Source of the DNA: Calothrix parasitica NIES-267
Lineage (GTDB): Bacteria > Cyanobacteriota > Cyanobacteriia > Cyanobacteriales > Nostocaceae
Length of the DNA: 64,000 bases
Assembly: GCF_002368095.1 (NCBI RefSeq)
Contig: NZ_AP018227.1
Location: forward strand, 355,634 to 419,633
Direction: 5' to 3'
The notes beneath the pieces were generated by a model, which was given only the letters and a program-made list of their open reading frames with translations, did not search any database and was not told where the DNA came from. The translations under genes were made by a program, and so were the position numbers. Each line of letters starts with the position of its first letter. Position 1 is the first letter of the stretch. Positions 53,404 to 63,424 of this stretch are shown here, piece after piece.

Positions 53404-55566
53404 ATGCGTTTTATCAACTTACTAAGCAGTCGTCAGGGTCGAATATTCGGTATTGCATTTATTGCTCTTATAGCTACGTTTTTGGCTCAATTTTCCTTTA
53501 GCCCCAATCAAACGGTTAGGAGTATATCTCAACAAATTACCTTAGCAAAAACTCGCTATCGACAGTACCCTGCTTTAGGTAATGCAAACGTTGCTATAGG
53601 TGGTGGAGGTTATGTAACTGGTGTCTACCTTCATCCAAAAAAACGCGATCTAGTTTATATAAAAACCGATATTGGGGGTTTCTACCGTTGGAATCCCGAT
53701 AACTTAAGCTGGATACCTCTCAACGAACAACTGTCCTTAGCTAATAGTAACTATTACGGAGGAGAATCTTTAGCGCTTGACCCAAAAGACCCTAATATTG
53801 TATACGTTGCTGTAGGCAAATATACTGCCGAATGGTGGCAGCAGAAAGGAACTATTCTCAAATCTTTTGATAGGGGGAGAACTTGGACTAAACTAAGCTT
53901 AGACTTAAAAATGGGTGGTAATGAACCGCAAAGATGGACTGGTGAAAGATTAGCGGTTAATCCTTTCAATTCTAAAAATCTATTTTTTGGCTCTCGTCAG
54001 GATGGGTTGTGGAAGTCTGAAAATGCTGGCAAGAATTGGAGCCAAGTAAAATCATTTCCCATACTGAATGATGATATTGGTATTAACGCTATTACTTTTG
54101 ATAGACGCGAAAAAGGCACTCTTTATGCTGTCGCCTATAAAAGTGGAGTCTATAAATCGACCGATACTGGTAAAACTTGGAAACTAATTCCTAAAACTCC
54201 CACCGAGGTCAACCGTCTCGTGATGGGAAATGGGGATAATTTATACGTAACTCATACCAAGGGTGTGAGTAAATATGTTAAAGGTAATTGGAAAGATATC
54301 ACACCCGTTAAAAATCAAATAGCTTTTAACGCTATTGGTGTTAACCCCAGAAATAGGGACGATATCATGGTTGCTACTTATAGCGATGCATCCACAGAAA
54401 TCTTTCACTCCTTTGATGGTGGAAGCCAATGGAATCAGCAAAAACGCCAAGCTAATAATACTATTTCTTGGTGGTCTGACTATATGAAGTCAAAGCCTTC
54501 GGTTGCAAGTATCGAATTTGACCCATGGAATCCCAATCGAGTTTGGTTAACAGATTGGTATGGGATATGGAGAACTGACAATGTTAATCGCAATCCGGTT
54601 GTGTGGACAAATTACCAGCAGGGACACGAAGAGGTTGTTACTTTTACCTTGGTTTCAACTCCTTTGGGAGCATTAATTAGCGGTTTGGCAGATGTCGATG
54701 GATTTTACCATGACAGGGGTCTAAATGCTTATCCGTCGAAAATGTTGAGTAGCAAACCTCATGATTTTCAAGACACTTATAGCATTGATTACAGTCAAAA
54801 AAGCCCTTTAAGAATGGTAAGGGTTGGGGGAAGTCGTCATAACAATACCTATAGTGGAGCGACTTCTAAGGATGGTGGAAAAAATTGGCAGAAGTTTTCT
54901 AATTTTCCCGCGAATCAGCTCGGAACCCGAGTCGCTATGTCTGCGACTAATCCGAACTTGTTCGTTGTTACCCTCAGCGGTACTCAACCGGTGCGGACAA
55001 AGGATGGTGGTGCTTCATGGCTTCCGGTTTCTGGTTTACCTAACGGTTTCGAGGGTAATTGGAATTGGACGCAACCTTTAGTTGCTGACAAGGTTGATGG
55101 TGATTCTTTTTACTATTATACCGATGGGAAAGTTTATCGCAGCAGCAACGGTGGTAAATCTTTTGCAGTTGTTTCTACATCTCTACCCCATGCGGATTTT
55201 TTCTCTTTGAAAACTGTATCGGGTGTAGAAGGTGAATTATGGCTGAGTCTCGATAATCAAGGACTTTACCATTCAACCGATAAAGGGGAAAATTTTACTC
55301 AAATTGCAGGAGTGAATAGAGCATATTTGATTGCATTAGGCAAGCCCAAAATTGGAAATCAAGGTAACGCACTATATCTATATGGAGAAGTTCGTAACCT
55401 CGGTAAAGGAATATTTCGTTCTTTAAATAATGGTAAAACCTGGCGAAGAATAGGCAATAAAAATAAGCCTATTGGTAACGACCCCAATGTCATGGAAGCG
55501 AGTCCTACAGAGTTTGGCTTAGTTTTTATCGGTACTAATGGGAGAGGTATTTACTACGGTAAATAG
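53404..55566 (+). CDS. GH74-like beta-propeller glycosidase, exported
   Basis: 720 residues from the ATG at 53404 (a TTG start at 53392 is possible). An N-terminal hydrophobic segment (GIAFIALIATFLAQFSF) gives a signal or membrane anchor. Repeated S/T-x-D/N-x-G-x-T/S-W motifs (DRGRTW, NAGKNW, DTGKTW, DGGKNW, DGGASW, NNGKTW) mark Asp-box propellers. YIKTDIGGFYRW and GLADVDGFYHD align with the two catalytic-Asp regions of GH74 xyloglucanase-type enzymes, and LAVNPFNSKNLFFGSRQDGL is another family segment. Its location inside a polysaccharide cluster suggests trimming or release of the polymer; xyloglucan as substrate is not implied. Confidence 0.8.
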   Translation: MRFINLLSSRQGRIFGIAFIALIATFLAQFSFSPNQTVRSISQQITLAKTRYRQYPALGNANVAIGGGGYVTGVYLHPKKRDLVYIKTDIGGFYRWNPDNLSWIPLNEQLSLANSNYYGGESLALDPKDPNIVYVAVGKYTAEWWQQKGTILKSFDRGRTWTKLSLDLKMGGNEPQRWTGERLAVNPFNSKNLFFGSRQDGLWKSENAGKNWSQVKSFPILNDDIGINAITFDRREKGTLYAVAYKSGVYKSTDTGKTWKLIPKTPTEVNRLVMGNGDNLYVTHTKGVSKYVKGNWKDITPVKNQIAFNAIGVNPRNRDDIMVATYSDASTEIFHSFDGGSQWNQQKRQANNTISWWSDYMKSKPSVASIEFDPWNPNRVWLTDWYGIWRTDNVNRNPVVWTNYQQGHEEVVTFTLVSTPLGALISGLADVDGFYHDRGLNAYPSKMLSSKPHDFQDTYSIDYSQKSPLRMVRVGGSRHNNTYSGATSKDGGKNWQKFSNFPANQLGTRVAMSATNPNLFVVTLSGTQPVRTKDGGASWLPVSGLPNGFEGNWNWTQPLVADKVDGDSFYYYTDGKVYRSSNGGKSFAVVSTSLPHADFFSLKTVSGVEGELWLSLDNQGLYHSTDKGENFTQIAGVNRAYLIALGKPKIGNQGNALYLYGEVRNLGKGIFRSLNNGKTWRRIGNKNKPIGNDPNVMEASPTEFGLVFIGTNGRGIYYGK

Positions 55567-55617
55567 CTCCAAAACACGAGACAGAAACGAATCGCACGAT
55601 AATTTTTGATTAAAATA

Positions 55618-56427
55618 ATGACTACAAATAACATCTACACCCACCAGTTTGACGAAATAGAATTACTTGGAACTAAATTTCACAAAGTTAGAGTCCAAGA
55701 ATTAATTAATTTCATCGTTAAATCGGCAGCTATTAACAGAAAAACATTAGTAGGAAATGTTAACGTCCGAGCAATGAATTTTGCTTGTGAAATGCCTTGG
55801 TATAAGGATTTTATTAATAGGTCAGATTTAGTATTTTGCGATGGATTTGGCGTATTGATGGGCGCAAAAATGTGTGGCTGCGGTGTAAAATCAGAACATC
55901 GCATGACCTGTCCGGACTATATTGAAAATTTGGCTATTTCTTGCGACAAAAATAATGTTTCTCTCTATCTACTAGCTGGAAAGCCTGGAGTTGTAGATAA
56001 AGCTATAACAAAATTGAAAGTTATTGCACCTAATTTAAAAGTCAAAGGACATCACGGTTACTTTCATAAATCTGGTATTGAAAATGAATATGTTGTAGAT
56101 GAAATTAATCAATTTCAACCTGATATATTATATGTTGGCTTCGGGATGCCACTACAAGAACGTTGGATTATTGATAATTTTGATAGCATTAATGCAAAGG
56201 TTTTTCTACCCTTGGGAGCTTGTTTAGATTTTTACACGGGTGCGGTATACCGGGGACCCCGCTGGATGACTAGCCGTGGACTTGAATGGTTATCGAGAAT
56301 GTTTACCGAACCAAAAAGATTATGGCAACGTTATGTTGTTGGTAATCCGCTATTTTTCTATCGTCTTATTAAAGAACGCTTTGCAAAACGTTTCAAAAAG
56401 AATAGCAAGCCATCATCAATATATTAA
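55618..56427 (+). CDS. WecG/TagA/CpsF-family glycosyltransferase (GT26)
   Basis: 269 residues from the ATG at 55618. The GT26 pattern is clear: VGNVNVRAMNFA, FCDGFGVLMGAK, LYLLAGKPGVVDKA, YVGFGMPLQERWI and FLPLGACLDFYTGAVYRGP with a basic C-terminal RMFTEPKRLWQRYVVGNP. Relatives add ManNAc or another sugar to an undecaprenyl-linked acceptor at the membrane, often as the second step. It is separated by about 300 bases from the priming transferase gene. Confidence 0.9.
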   Translation: MTTNNIYTHQFDEIELLGTKFHKVRVQELINFIVKSAAINRKTLVGNVNVRAMNFACEMPWYKDFINRSDLVFCDGFGVLMGAKMCGCGVKSEHRMTCPDYIENLAISCDKNNVSLYLLAGKPGVVDKAITKLKVIAPNLKVKGHHGYFHKSGIENEYVVDEINQFQPDILYVGFGMPLQERWIIDNFDSINAKVFLPLGACLDFYTGAVYRGPRWMTSRGLEWLSRMFTEPKRLWQRYVVGNPLFFYRLIKERFAKRFKKNSKPSSIY

Positions 56428-56729
56428 GAATAATCGCATATCTATCAAATTGGGTTGACTATTCTGTCTTAATTTGGTGCTAGAGCTATCAAATTTATAA
56501 CTTGATTTTTTTGTAACTGAAACAAAATAAAAAAATTGACAAACATTGATAAAATAAGGTTGTTTATGAAATATTAAATAAATATTAATATTCGTAAATA
56601 AATTATTTGATATTTGTCAAAAAATTAGCAAGTCTTGTTTGAAGTGAATGAAGCAAGATTAAATATTCCCCAAATCAGCAACTTCTAACAACAAGCACCA
56701 ATGGTGTTTATACAGGTGTAATACTAATT
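56428..56729. other. Leader of the sugar transferase gene
   Basis: AT-rich region with AATTGACAAACATTGATAA near 56533 as a possible promoter core. No repeat or coding sequence was seen. Confidence 0.4.
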
Positions 56730-58157
56730 ATGGCTTATCGTTCTCTACCAGTAGTAAATTTTCAACCTGACTTAAGGTCAGCCAAAGGAACCAATTTAAG
56801 AAAAGGGATTGCTATTAGGTTGCTTAGAGTAGTAACCCTTGCTTCTTTAGATATTATTGCTCTGAGCTTAGCATGGACTCTAGCAATAAACTTCGGTACT
56901 TTTTTAGAATCACCTTGGACAAAAAAGCCTTCATTTATTTTGCTAATTCTGATAGTTGGAATTAGTATGATTGCTACCAAGGGTTTGTATTCACCCGGTA
57001 TCTTTCGTCGGAATTACACTGCTCTAATCAAAGCTGTTACTCTCTCGGAAATTGCTCTATTATTAATTGCTTTTCTTTATGAACCAGATGGTTATGTCTC
57101 ACGCTCAAGTTTTTTAATATTCTGGTTATTGTCGATAACTTTTACCTGCACCGGACGCTTTATTTTTGACTTATCAACAAAACTATTGCGTAAGAAAGGA
57201 GCAATTCGCTATCCAATTTTTGTGATTACCGATTCCCAGGATAGGGATGATTATATTAGGTTTATTAAAAAAGAAAATTGTTACAACCTCGAAGGTATTG
57301 CTGATTCAGCAAGTCTAGACAGAGAAAAGCGACAAAAAACCTTTGAATTTATGAAGAAACAAGGTGTAGTTGAAGCTTTCGTCTCTTGGAATGCAATTAA
57401 AAATCGTCTGTATATTTGTTGGCATTTTCAGACTGCTGGTATAACTTTACGCATCTTACCGACAAGTAATTATATCTATCATCCTAAATCTACACTTTGG
57501 TCGATTGGTAAAGTTCCTTGTTTGACAATTCCAGCACCAATTATTGCTGGTAGTGACTTTTGGATTAAACGGTGTTTTGACCTTTGCTGTTCGATTATTT
57601 TATTAATCCTGTTTTCACCTTTGTATCTATTAATCGCTTTACTGATTAAACTTGATTCTCCCGGTCCAATATTTTTTAGACAAGAAAGAATCGGTTTACA
57701 TTGTAAAAAATTTAAGATTTGGAAATTCCGCACTATGGTAACGAATGCGGAAAAATTGCAAGCAAATTTAGAAGCTAAAAATGAAATTAAAGATGGGGTT
57801 CTTTTCAAAATGAAAGACGACCCCCGGATCACAAAAATTGGTAAATTTTTACGTCTTTACAGCTTGGATGAATTACCACAGTTGTTCAACGTATTGTTAG
57901 GTGATATGAGTTTAGTTGGTCCTCGTCCTCTTCCTGTAAGAGATGTTGAAAAATTTCAAACACCTCACTTTATTAGACAAGAAGTTTTACCCGGTATTAC
58001 AGGTTTATGGCAAGTTTCGGGTCGTTCGGATATCGAAAAATTCGAGGATGCTGTTAAATTAGATATCAGTTATATCGAAGACTGGTCTATCCTTCTCGAT
58101 ATGAAAATTTTATTACAAACTGTACGAGTTGTTTTACAAAAGACTGGTGCTTATTAA
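56730..58157 (+). CDS. Polyprenyl-phosphate sugar phosphotransferase (priming enzyme)
   Basis: 475 residues. Four N-terminal transmembrane helices (about 30-150), a cytoplasmic middle domain and the C-terminal bacterial sugar transferase domain with a further helix (CFDLCCSIILLILFSPLYLL). Hallmarks are KLDSPGPIFFRQERIG, FKIWKFRTMV, DPRITKIGKFLR, SLDELPQLFNVLLGDMSLVG and PRPLP. It transfers a sugar-1-phosphate onto undecaprenyl phosphate to begin the repeat unit. The length suits the WbaP/CpsE type. A hairpin terminator follows. Confidence 0.93.
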   Translation: MAYRSLPVVNFQPDLRSAKGTNLRKGIAIRLLRVVTLASLDIIALSLAWTLAINFGTFLESPWTKKPSFILLILIVGISMIATKGLYSPGIFRRNYTALIKAVTLSEIALLLIAFLYEPDGYVSRSSFLIFWLLSITFTCTGRFIFDLSTKLLRKKGAIRYPIFVITDSQDRDDYIRFIKKENCYNLEGIADSASLDREKRQKTFEFMKKQGVVEAFVSWNAIKNRLYICWHFQTAGITLRILPTSNYIYHPKSTLWSIGKVPCLTIPAPIIAGSDFWIKRCFDLCCSIILLILFSPLYLLIALLIKLDSPGPIFFRQERIGLHCKKFKIWKFRTMVTNAEKLQANLEAKNEIKDGVLFKMKDDPRITKIGKFLRLYSLDELPQLFNVLLGDMSLVGPRPLPVRDVEKFQTPHFIRQEVLPGITGLWQVSGRSDIEKFEDAVKLDISYIEDWSILLDMKILLQTVRVVLQKTGAY

Positions 58158-58610
58158 GTAATTTTTATTTTGAGGGGAGGTTTATAATTTATTATTCCCC
58201 TCTTTAATAATAGGGAAAATAGAAATAATTCAGATACGCTATTATTTTCAGATATCAAAAAAAGTTATATAAATTCATAATGAATAAATAATATTTTAAC
58301 GATTATCATTGAGAAATTAATCCAGTAGAAGATATTTCTATATATTTTTCTTTAATAAAATGAAAATACTGTCTCAAATATTCTCCCACAAATTAATTTT
58401 ATCTATCGACTTTTTCTATTTGTGTCATTCAAATTATCTTCAATAATATACGTTTAGCAAGTTTGGTTTTATGAATTATTCCTATATTTATTTGTTAAGC
58501 ACTATATTTATTTATAGATAGAAAATAAGAAATGAGATTTTATTATGTAGTTCAATTTAATCGTATACCTGCATGATAATTGATTGATATAAGTTACAGG
58601 GGTCATCAAA
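58158..58610. other. Region between sugar transferase and acetyltransferase
   Basis: Begins with the terminator at 58172-58207. The remainder is AT-rich without repeats or genes. It suggests the acetyltransferase has its own promoter. Confidence 0.5.
58172..58207 (+). terminator. Hairpin after the sugar transferase gene
   Basis: GAGGGGA (58172-58178) pairs with TCCCCTC (58196-58202), followed by TTTAAT, 15 bases after the stop. Confidence 0.65.
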
Positions 58611-59327
58611 ATGGTAAAAAATATTCGCTTTGAAAAAATCTCCTTGAAAGAAAGATTAGTTACCACTATCTTCGGAGGTATTCCAAATATTTTTTTTGGT
58701 AAAAACATTAGAAATTTAGTTTATAGAAGTCTTTTAAGTCGGATAGGTAATTCAGTTAATATTCAACATTTTGTAGAGTTGATTGGAACTCCTTCGATTG
58801 AAATTGGGAATCAAGTAAGTCTCTTGAAAGGAGTGCAAATTAATGCTTTAGGACATCCAAATAATAAGATACATATAAAAGACCGAGCTAGGTTAGAACG
58901 TGGTGTAGATATTCGCTCGTTGTACGATACACATATCATTATTGATGAAAATGCATATATCGGTCCCTATGTGGTTATTGCTGGTACGGGAGATATTAAA
59001 ATTGGTAAAAACTGTTTAATAGCACCCCATTGTGGGATATTTGCTAACAATCATATTTTTTCAGACCCCACTCGACTGATTGAAGAACAAGGTACAACTA
59101 GTAAAGGAATTGTAATTGAAGATGATTGTTGGTTAGGACATAATGTCACGGTAACTGATGGAGTAAAGATTGGGAAAGGAAGCATTATTGGAGCGGGTTC
59201 TGTTGTTAATAAAAACATTCCTCCCTTTTCTATTGCAGTGGGTACACCTGTTAGAATCATTAGAAATCGTCTTGATAGACAGACTTCTAACTTATCCACG
59301 TCAATAAAATCAAAAATGCAAAATTAA
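58611..59327 (+). CDS. Left-handed beta-helix (hexapeptide) acetyltransferase
   Basis: 238 residues. Repeated hexapeptide motifs run from IEIGNQVSLLKGVQI through INALG, IGPYVVIAGTGDIKIG and IEDDCWLGHNVTVTDG to VKIGKGSIIGAGSVV, then the IPPFSIAVGTPVRIIR ending typical of maltose/colanic-acid-type acetyltransferases. It likely O-acetylates a sugar in the polysaccharide using acetyl-CoA. A GGGG motif lies about 8 bases before the ATG. It is the last plus-strand gene of the cluster. Confidence 0.88.
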   Translation: MVKNIRFEKISLKERLVTTIFGGIPNIFFGKNIRNLVYRSLLSRIGNSVNIQHFVELIGTPSIEIGNQVSLLKGVQINALGHPNNKIHIKDRARLERGVDIRSLYDTHIIIDENAYIGPYVVIAGTGDIKIGKNCLIAPHCGIFANNHIFSDPTRLIEEQGTTSKGIVIEDDCWLGHNVTVTDGVKIGKGSIIGAGSVVNKNIPPFSIAVGTPVRIIRNRLDRQTSNLSTSIKSKMQN

Positions 59328-59885
59328 TTCATGGGATTTTGGATTTTGGACTTTCGGTCTTAGATTTTCTACTTTAATTTGATATGAATGTCATCCAGAA
59401 TTCTTTTACCATATCAACAATAATTGTTGCTTTCTATTTTAAGCAAAAAATAATCTAATACCCAAAGTTCAAAATTAAATGAAATCTAGAATATGGGTTC
59501 TTTCAGATAAAAGAAGGTAAATTAAACAGTTGTAGAGAGGAATTAGTTAGCTTTGGAAAGTACGGTCTTGAAAAACTTCAAAAATGCATAGTAAGTATTT
59601 CGACCTTTATAGTCAGAATTAATCATACTATGCAATGAAAAGTAAAAATATAACCTAACCTGCAAATATCTGAACCTATATAAAAATATTTCTTCGTAGA
59701 TGCACTTACAGACAAAAAGTGGATGAATTTAATCGTTTAATCGAACTGTAATCTTGAACCTTAAGGAGAAATAGGTTTCTTACAAATGGCTGGAAGAAAC
59801 CTAATTTCTTTTCACCCGTTAGAAATAGTCCGAGATATGCAATTTAGCTGTAATCAAATAAACTTCAAAGCCATCCACTATAGCT
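59328..59885. other. Intergenic region, no gene
   Basis: AT-rich convergent region after the acetyltransferase. Bases 59335-59365 hold GATTTTGGATTTTGGAC-like short repeats. GAAATAGGTTTCTT and GAAACCTAATTTC near 59768-59807 form a possible hairpin. No coding sequence was seen. Confidence 0.5.
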
Positions 59886-60965
59886 TTATCTCATAAGTAG
59901 GTTTGACAAAAAACGAGAATAACCGTTCTTTTCAAACTTGTTTCCCATTGCTTTGCGGTAAACATCTAAGTAACCATCTACCATGCTCTTGATGCTGAAA
60001 TTCATCTCCACATGGTTGCGACATGCTCTTCTATCGATTTCTTTCAAACGTCGAACAGCATTCACAAAATCATCAACGGTCTCACACAAGAAACCAGTCT
60101 TACCATCTGCGATTACCTCTGGTACCGAACCCATTGACCTTGCAATAACTGGGGTTCCCGCAGCCATCGATTCAGTCATTACCAATCCAAAAGGTTCTCT
60201 CCATGTTATTGGGAACAACATGGCTATAGCGTTACCCAAAAGTTCGTTCTTCTCGAAGTGATTAGCTTCGCCCAAATATTGTATATGCTTGCCATCAATA
60301 TGAGGCTTAATTTTGCTCTCAAAATATTCAACGTCAACCCTATCAACTTTACCAGCCATCTTTAAAGGTACGCCAGACTTCTGGGCAATTTCGATAGCGA
60401 TATGGGTTCCTTTTTCTGGGGAAATCCTTCCCAAAAATGCTAAATAAGGTTCCGACTGCGGTTGAGCGTAAAAACGATGACTTTCAGTGTCGATACCGTT
60501 ATAAACTGTTGCAGCGTAATTCAACTCCTTTATCGGTTCGCGCTGAGCATCTGAGATGCTGACATAGTGCTGCTCGCGCGCTTCGGTGTAAATCTGCTTG
60601 GTGTCTGAATTGAAAGCACCATGGAGGGTGTGTACTGTTGGAGTTTCAACAAATCCAGCGTGGAAAAGAGAAGTATATCCAACGTGAGAATGAATTATAT
60701 CGAAGTTGCCAGCTTGTTTATAAACTCGACTTAGTTGTAAAGCTTCATAAGCAGAATACTCTGTTATGGAAGGCTCTAGACGAAAAGCACGAGGATAAAC
60801 AGACTCTAACTTTGCTAAAGTCAGCGAATCCCCTGAAGCGAACAAAGTCACTTCGTGTCCCCGTCGGACTAGTTCATCGGTCAACAATCCTACGACCAAC
60901 TCAACACCACCGTAACCTGGGGGAGGAACTCTCTCCCACAGTGGAGCAACTTGAGCTATTCGCAT
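59886..60965 (-). CDS. Glycosyltransferase family 4
   Basis: 359 residues of the GT-B fold. The N-terminus RIAQVAPLWERVPPPGYGGVE is distinctive of a GT4 subgroup. The acceptor domain is followed by LAFLGRISPEKGTHIAIEIA and the donor-site stretch FPITWREPFGLVMTESMAAG then TPVIARSMGSVPEVI. It transfers a nucleotide-sugar with retained configuration; substrate unknown. A GGAGA ribosome-binding motif lies about 6 bases before the ATG. It faces the polysaccharide cluster from the other strand and may or may not belong to it. Confidence 0.9.
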   Translation of the reverse strand: MRIAQVAPLWERVPPPGYGGVELVVGLLTDELVRRGHEVTLFASGDSLTLAKLESVYPRAFRLEPSITEYSAYEALQLSRVYKQAGNFDIIHSHVGYTSLFHAGFVETPTVHTLHGAFNSDTKQIYTEAREQHYVSISDAQREPIKELNYAATVYNGIDTESHRFYAQPQSEPYLAFLGRISPEKGTHIAIEIAQKSGVPLKMAGKVDRVDVEYFESKIKPHIDGKHIQYLGEANHFEKNELLGNAIAMLFPITWREPFGLVMTESMAAGTPVIARSMGSVPEVIADGKTGFLCETVDDFVNAVRRLKEIDRRACRNHVEMNFSIKSMVDGYLDVYRKAMGNKFEKNGYSRFLSNLLMR

Positions 60966-62091
60966 ATAAATCTCCTAAAGTTTTTGTAATCAACTGTAAC
61001 GAAGCGAGCCAGATATACTCAACTATCTTTGGATAGGAAAATACATTTACCTTGTTATGGGTATACAAACTAAACAAACGTTTCAAGAGTGCATATCTAG
61101 CGATTTGATATCAGTTGTTGAACATAACATTGTTGGCGATATTGTTTAATTATCAAACACAGCATTGACGGACATACCCCGATATAACCTATTCAAGAGT
61201 TGGCTTTTCGTCTAGCTTTGATGATCCCTCGAAAGTGTTTCGGCATACAATTCTTTTTGATTATACGCGAAATTCTCAAAAAAGTTTTGCTATTCTCATC
61301 ACATTATTATCCAAAATCCACACCCCCAGCCTATTACAAGATTTTCTAATTTTCATTTCAAATTTAATTTTTGGAAACTTTTATGTAAATAGTTATAAAC
61401 ACTACAAATACAGTAGTGTAAACCGTCTTTCAAATAACTTAATGAAAATTTAATATTTGTCGCTATAAAAATGTATCGTAGCTATCGTCACTGTTATAAT
61501 TCTTGTGGAGGATTTAGCAAGTTTTACCTGGCTGAGCTGCTATTTAATCCGACATCTTGCATATTTTGCCCTATCAAGCAAATGTCCTGACAGCTTCTTG
61601 TTAACTGATGGAAAATAAATCTTGATTCCGATTCAACCTAATTTATTAATGACTTTTCAATTTAACAAGTTCGCTAACAAGAAAATATTAATTAAAATTA
61701 TTAATTATTTTACTTAATATTATAAACAAAAACTATCAGACCTTTGTGTCTAAATTTTGAGCTATATTAAAATCTTCAATGAACAGTTATCTGACCAAAG
61801 ACATAGTTACGAATTATATTAATAAACCTATGCTTGTATTAAAATTTTGATGTATACGAAAACCCGCATGAAGCGGGTATTAACACAACAAAACTATGAA
61901 CTATATAGACTAATTGTTCATAAATAAAACTTAATTTCTGCTCTTATTTTTACAAATACAGCAATTTATGAATTAATTTATTTTTTACTAACTATTTAGT
62001 CTTGTTTGCCATATTTCATAGCTAAGATAACATAATTTTGGTAATCGTTGTTACAGATTGTTTTGTTAAGATATATTAATGATTGTTTTTC
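60966..62091. other. 1.1-kb gene-free region
   Basis: AT-rich between the divergent GT4 and SAM hydroxide adenosyltransferase genes. It holds a short hairpin ACCCGCATGAAGCGGGT (61862-61878) followed by ATTAAC, which is terminator-like but has no gene in front. Two short frames here have no recognisable features. Confidence 0.55.
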
Positions 62092-62889
62092 ATGTTTGAC
62101 AATTCAAGCAAAAACCCGCTCATAACATTGCTGAGCGACTTTGGCATTTCTGACGAGTACGTCGCTGTAATGAAAGGTGCGATCGCGAAAGTAAATCCGA
62201 TAGTGAGAGTGGTTGACATAACTCATCAAATCCCACCGCAAAGTATAGTTGCAGCAAGGTTTTGCTTAATGAACGCTTACCCATATTTTCCTAGCGGTAC
62301 CGTACATGTAGCGGTGGTAGATCCAGGAGTAGGAGGAAAGCGTAGAGCAGTGGCTGTAGAATTAGCGCAAGGCTTTATAGTAGCTCCAGATAACGGTCTG
62401 TTGAGTGGAGTACTGAGCCAGAATTCTGTAATAGCAGCAGTAGAATTAACAAATCCTGAATATTGGCTGACACCTCAACCTAGTACTACCTTTCACGGTA
62501 GGGATATCTTTGCACCAGTCGGAGCGCATCTAGCTAATGGAGTATCTTTGCAAAAAATAGGACTAGAGATCAATCCCGAAAGTCTAATGAAGTTAGATTT
62601 ACCTAAATGCGTCCAGATGGATAATAGTATTACAGGTTGCATTCAGTATATTGACCATTTCGGAAATTTAGTAACGAACATACCTCGAAGTGATGTCAAG
62701 GTTAATAATTGGAATGTAGAAATAAAAGGAAATATTATAAAAGCACGAGAGACTTATTCAGATGTGAAAGTTGGAGAAACTATTGCACTTATTGGCAGTC
62801 ATGACTGGGTAGAAATAGCTGTGAATACGGGAAACGCTCGTTTAGAATTAGGAGTAGATTTAGGTTCGCAAGTGCGAATTAGCTGGTAA
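62092..62889 (+). CDS. SAM hydroxide adenosyltransferase (DUF62/chlorinase-fold family)
   Basis: 265 residues from the ATG at 62092 (a TTG at 62083 is possible). ITLLSDFGISDEYVAVMKGA is the family N-terminus, with VVDITHQIPPQSI, HVAVVDPGVGG, APDNGLLS and the conserved FHGRDIFAPVGAHLANG. The enzyme splits S-adenosylmethionine with hydroxide to adenosine and methionine. It is related to fluorinase and chlorinase but lacks any sign of halide use here. A HIP1 octamer lies at 62179-62186. The physiological role is uncertain. Confidence 0.93.
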   Translation: MFDNSSKNPLITLLSDFGISDEYVAVMKGAIAKVNPIVRVVDITHQIPPQSIVAARFCLMNAYPYFPSGTVHVAVVDPGVGGKRRAVAVELAQGFIVAPDNGLLSGVLSQNSVIAAVELTNPEYWLTPQPSTTFHGRDIFAPVGAHLANGVSLQKIGLEINPESLMKLDLPKCVQMDNSITGCIQYIDHFGNLVTNIPRSDVKVNNWNVEIKGNIIKARETYSDVKVGETIALIGSHDWVEIAVNTGNARLELGVDLGSQVRISW

Positions 62890-63424
62890 TTGATATTTTT
62901 AGGAAGTAGTGAAAAATAATTATGCTAGCTACGAATTATATTCACTTACACTTTGTAGAAAACATGAAACTGATGTAGAGACTCTCTGTATTGCTACGTC
63001 TCTTTCAATGTTAAATCACGTTTTTATATTTTTTTTCATCTTTTTATTCAAAAACGCCAAAATTTTATACCATCCGATAGATACAAAAACACTTACCGCA
63101 CTATCCATAAAGAAAATTGCTAAAAATTAGCCTTCTTGGAGGCAGAATTTGGAATTTTTGCTTTAGCTTATAAATTAAGAAATCATTTATTTTATCCCAA
63201 CGGAAGATTCATATATTTATTTTTTTTGATAATAATAAATAGATAGAAAACAAAATTGTATAAAGAATTAATTCTATCTAATATATATTGAATCTAGAAC
63301 AACAGCAGATTTTGTTTAAAACAATATTTTGTAAATTCAGTCAGAAAAAAATCTGCTTATTTTCTGCTGAATATTCTTCCCTCAGTTAGTTTTCTGATTA
63401 TAAATAAATCATTTCATCAAGACT
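62890..63424. other. Intergenic region
   Basis: Includes a diverged TGTAGAGACTCTC / GCTACGTCTC palindrome remnant (62973-63003). A 73-codon frame over it is repeat-derived and not accepted. The rest is AT-rich leader for the next gene. Confidence 0.5.

Noticed and set aside
61235-61453. 72-codon plus-strand frame
   Set aside because: Low-complexity AT-driven translation in a gene-free region.
61862-61878. Hairpin ACCCGC...GCGGGT as a terminator
   Set aside because: No gene ends before it on either strand; left as a note in the intergenic entry.
62909-63130. 73-codon plus-strand frame
   Set aside because: Covers a palindrome remnant and AT-rich DNA, with no recognisable features or ribosome-binding site.
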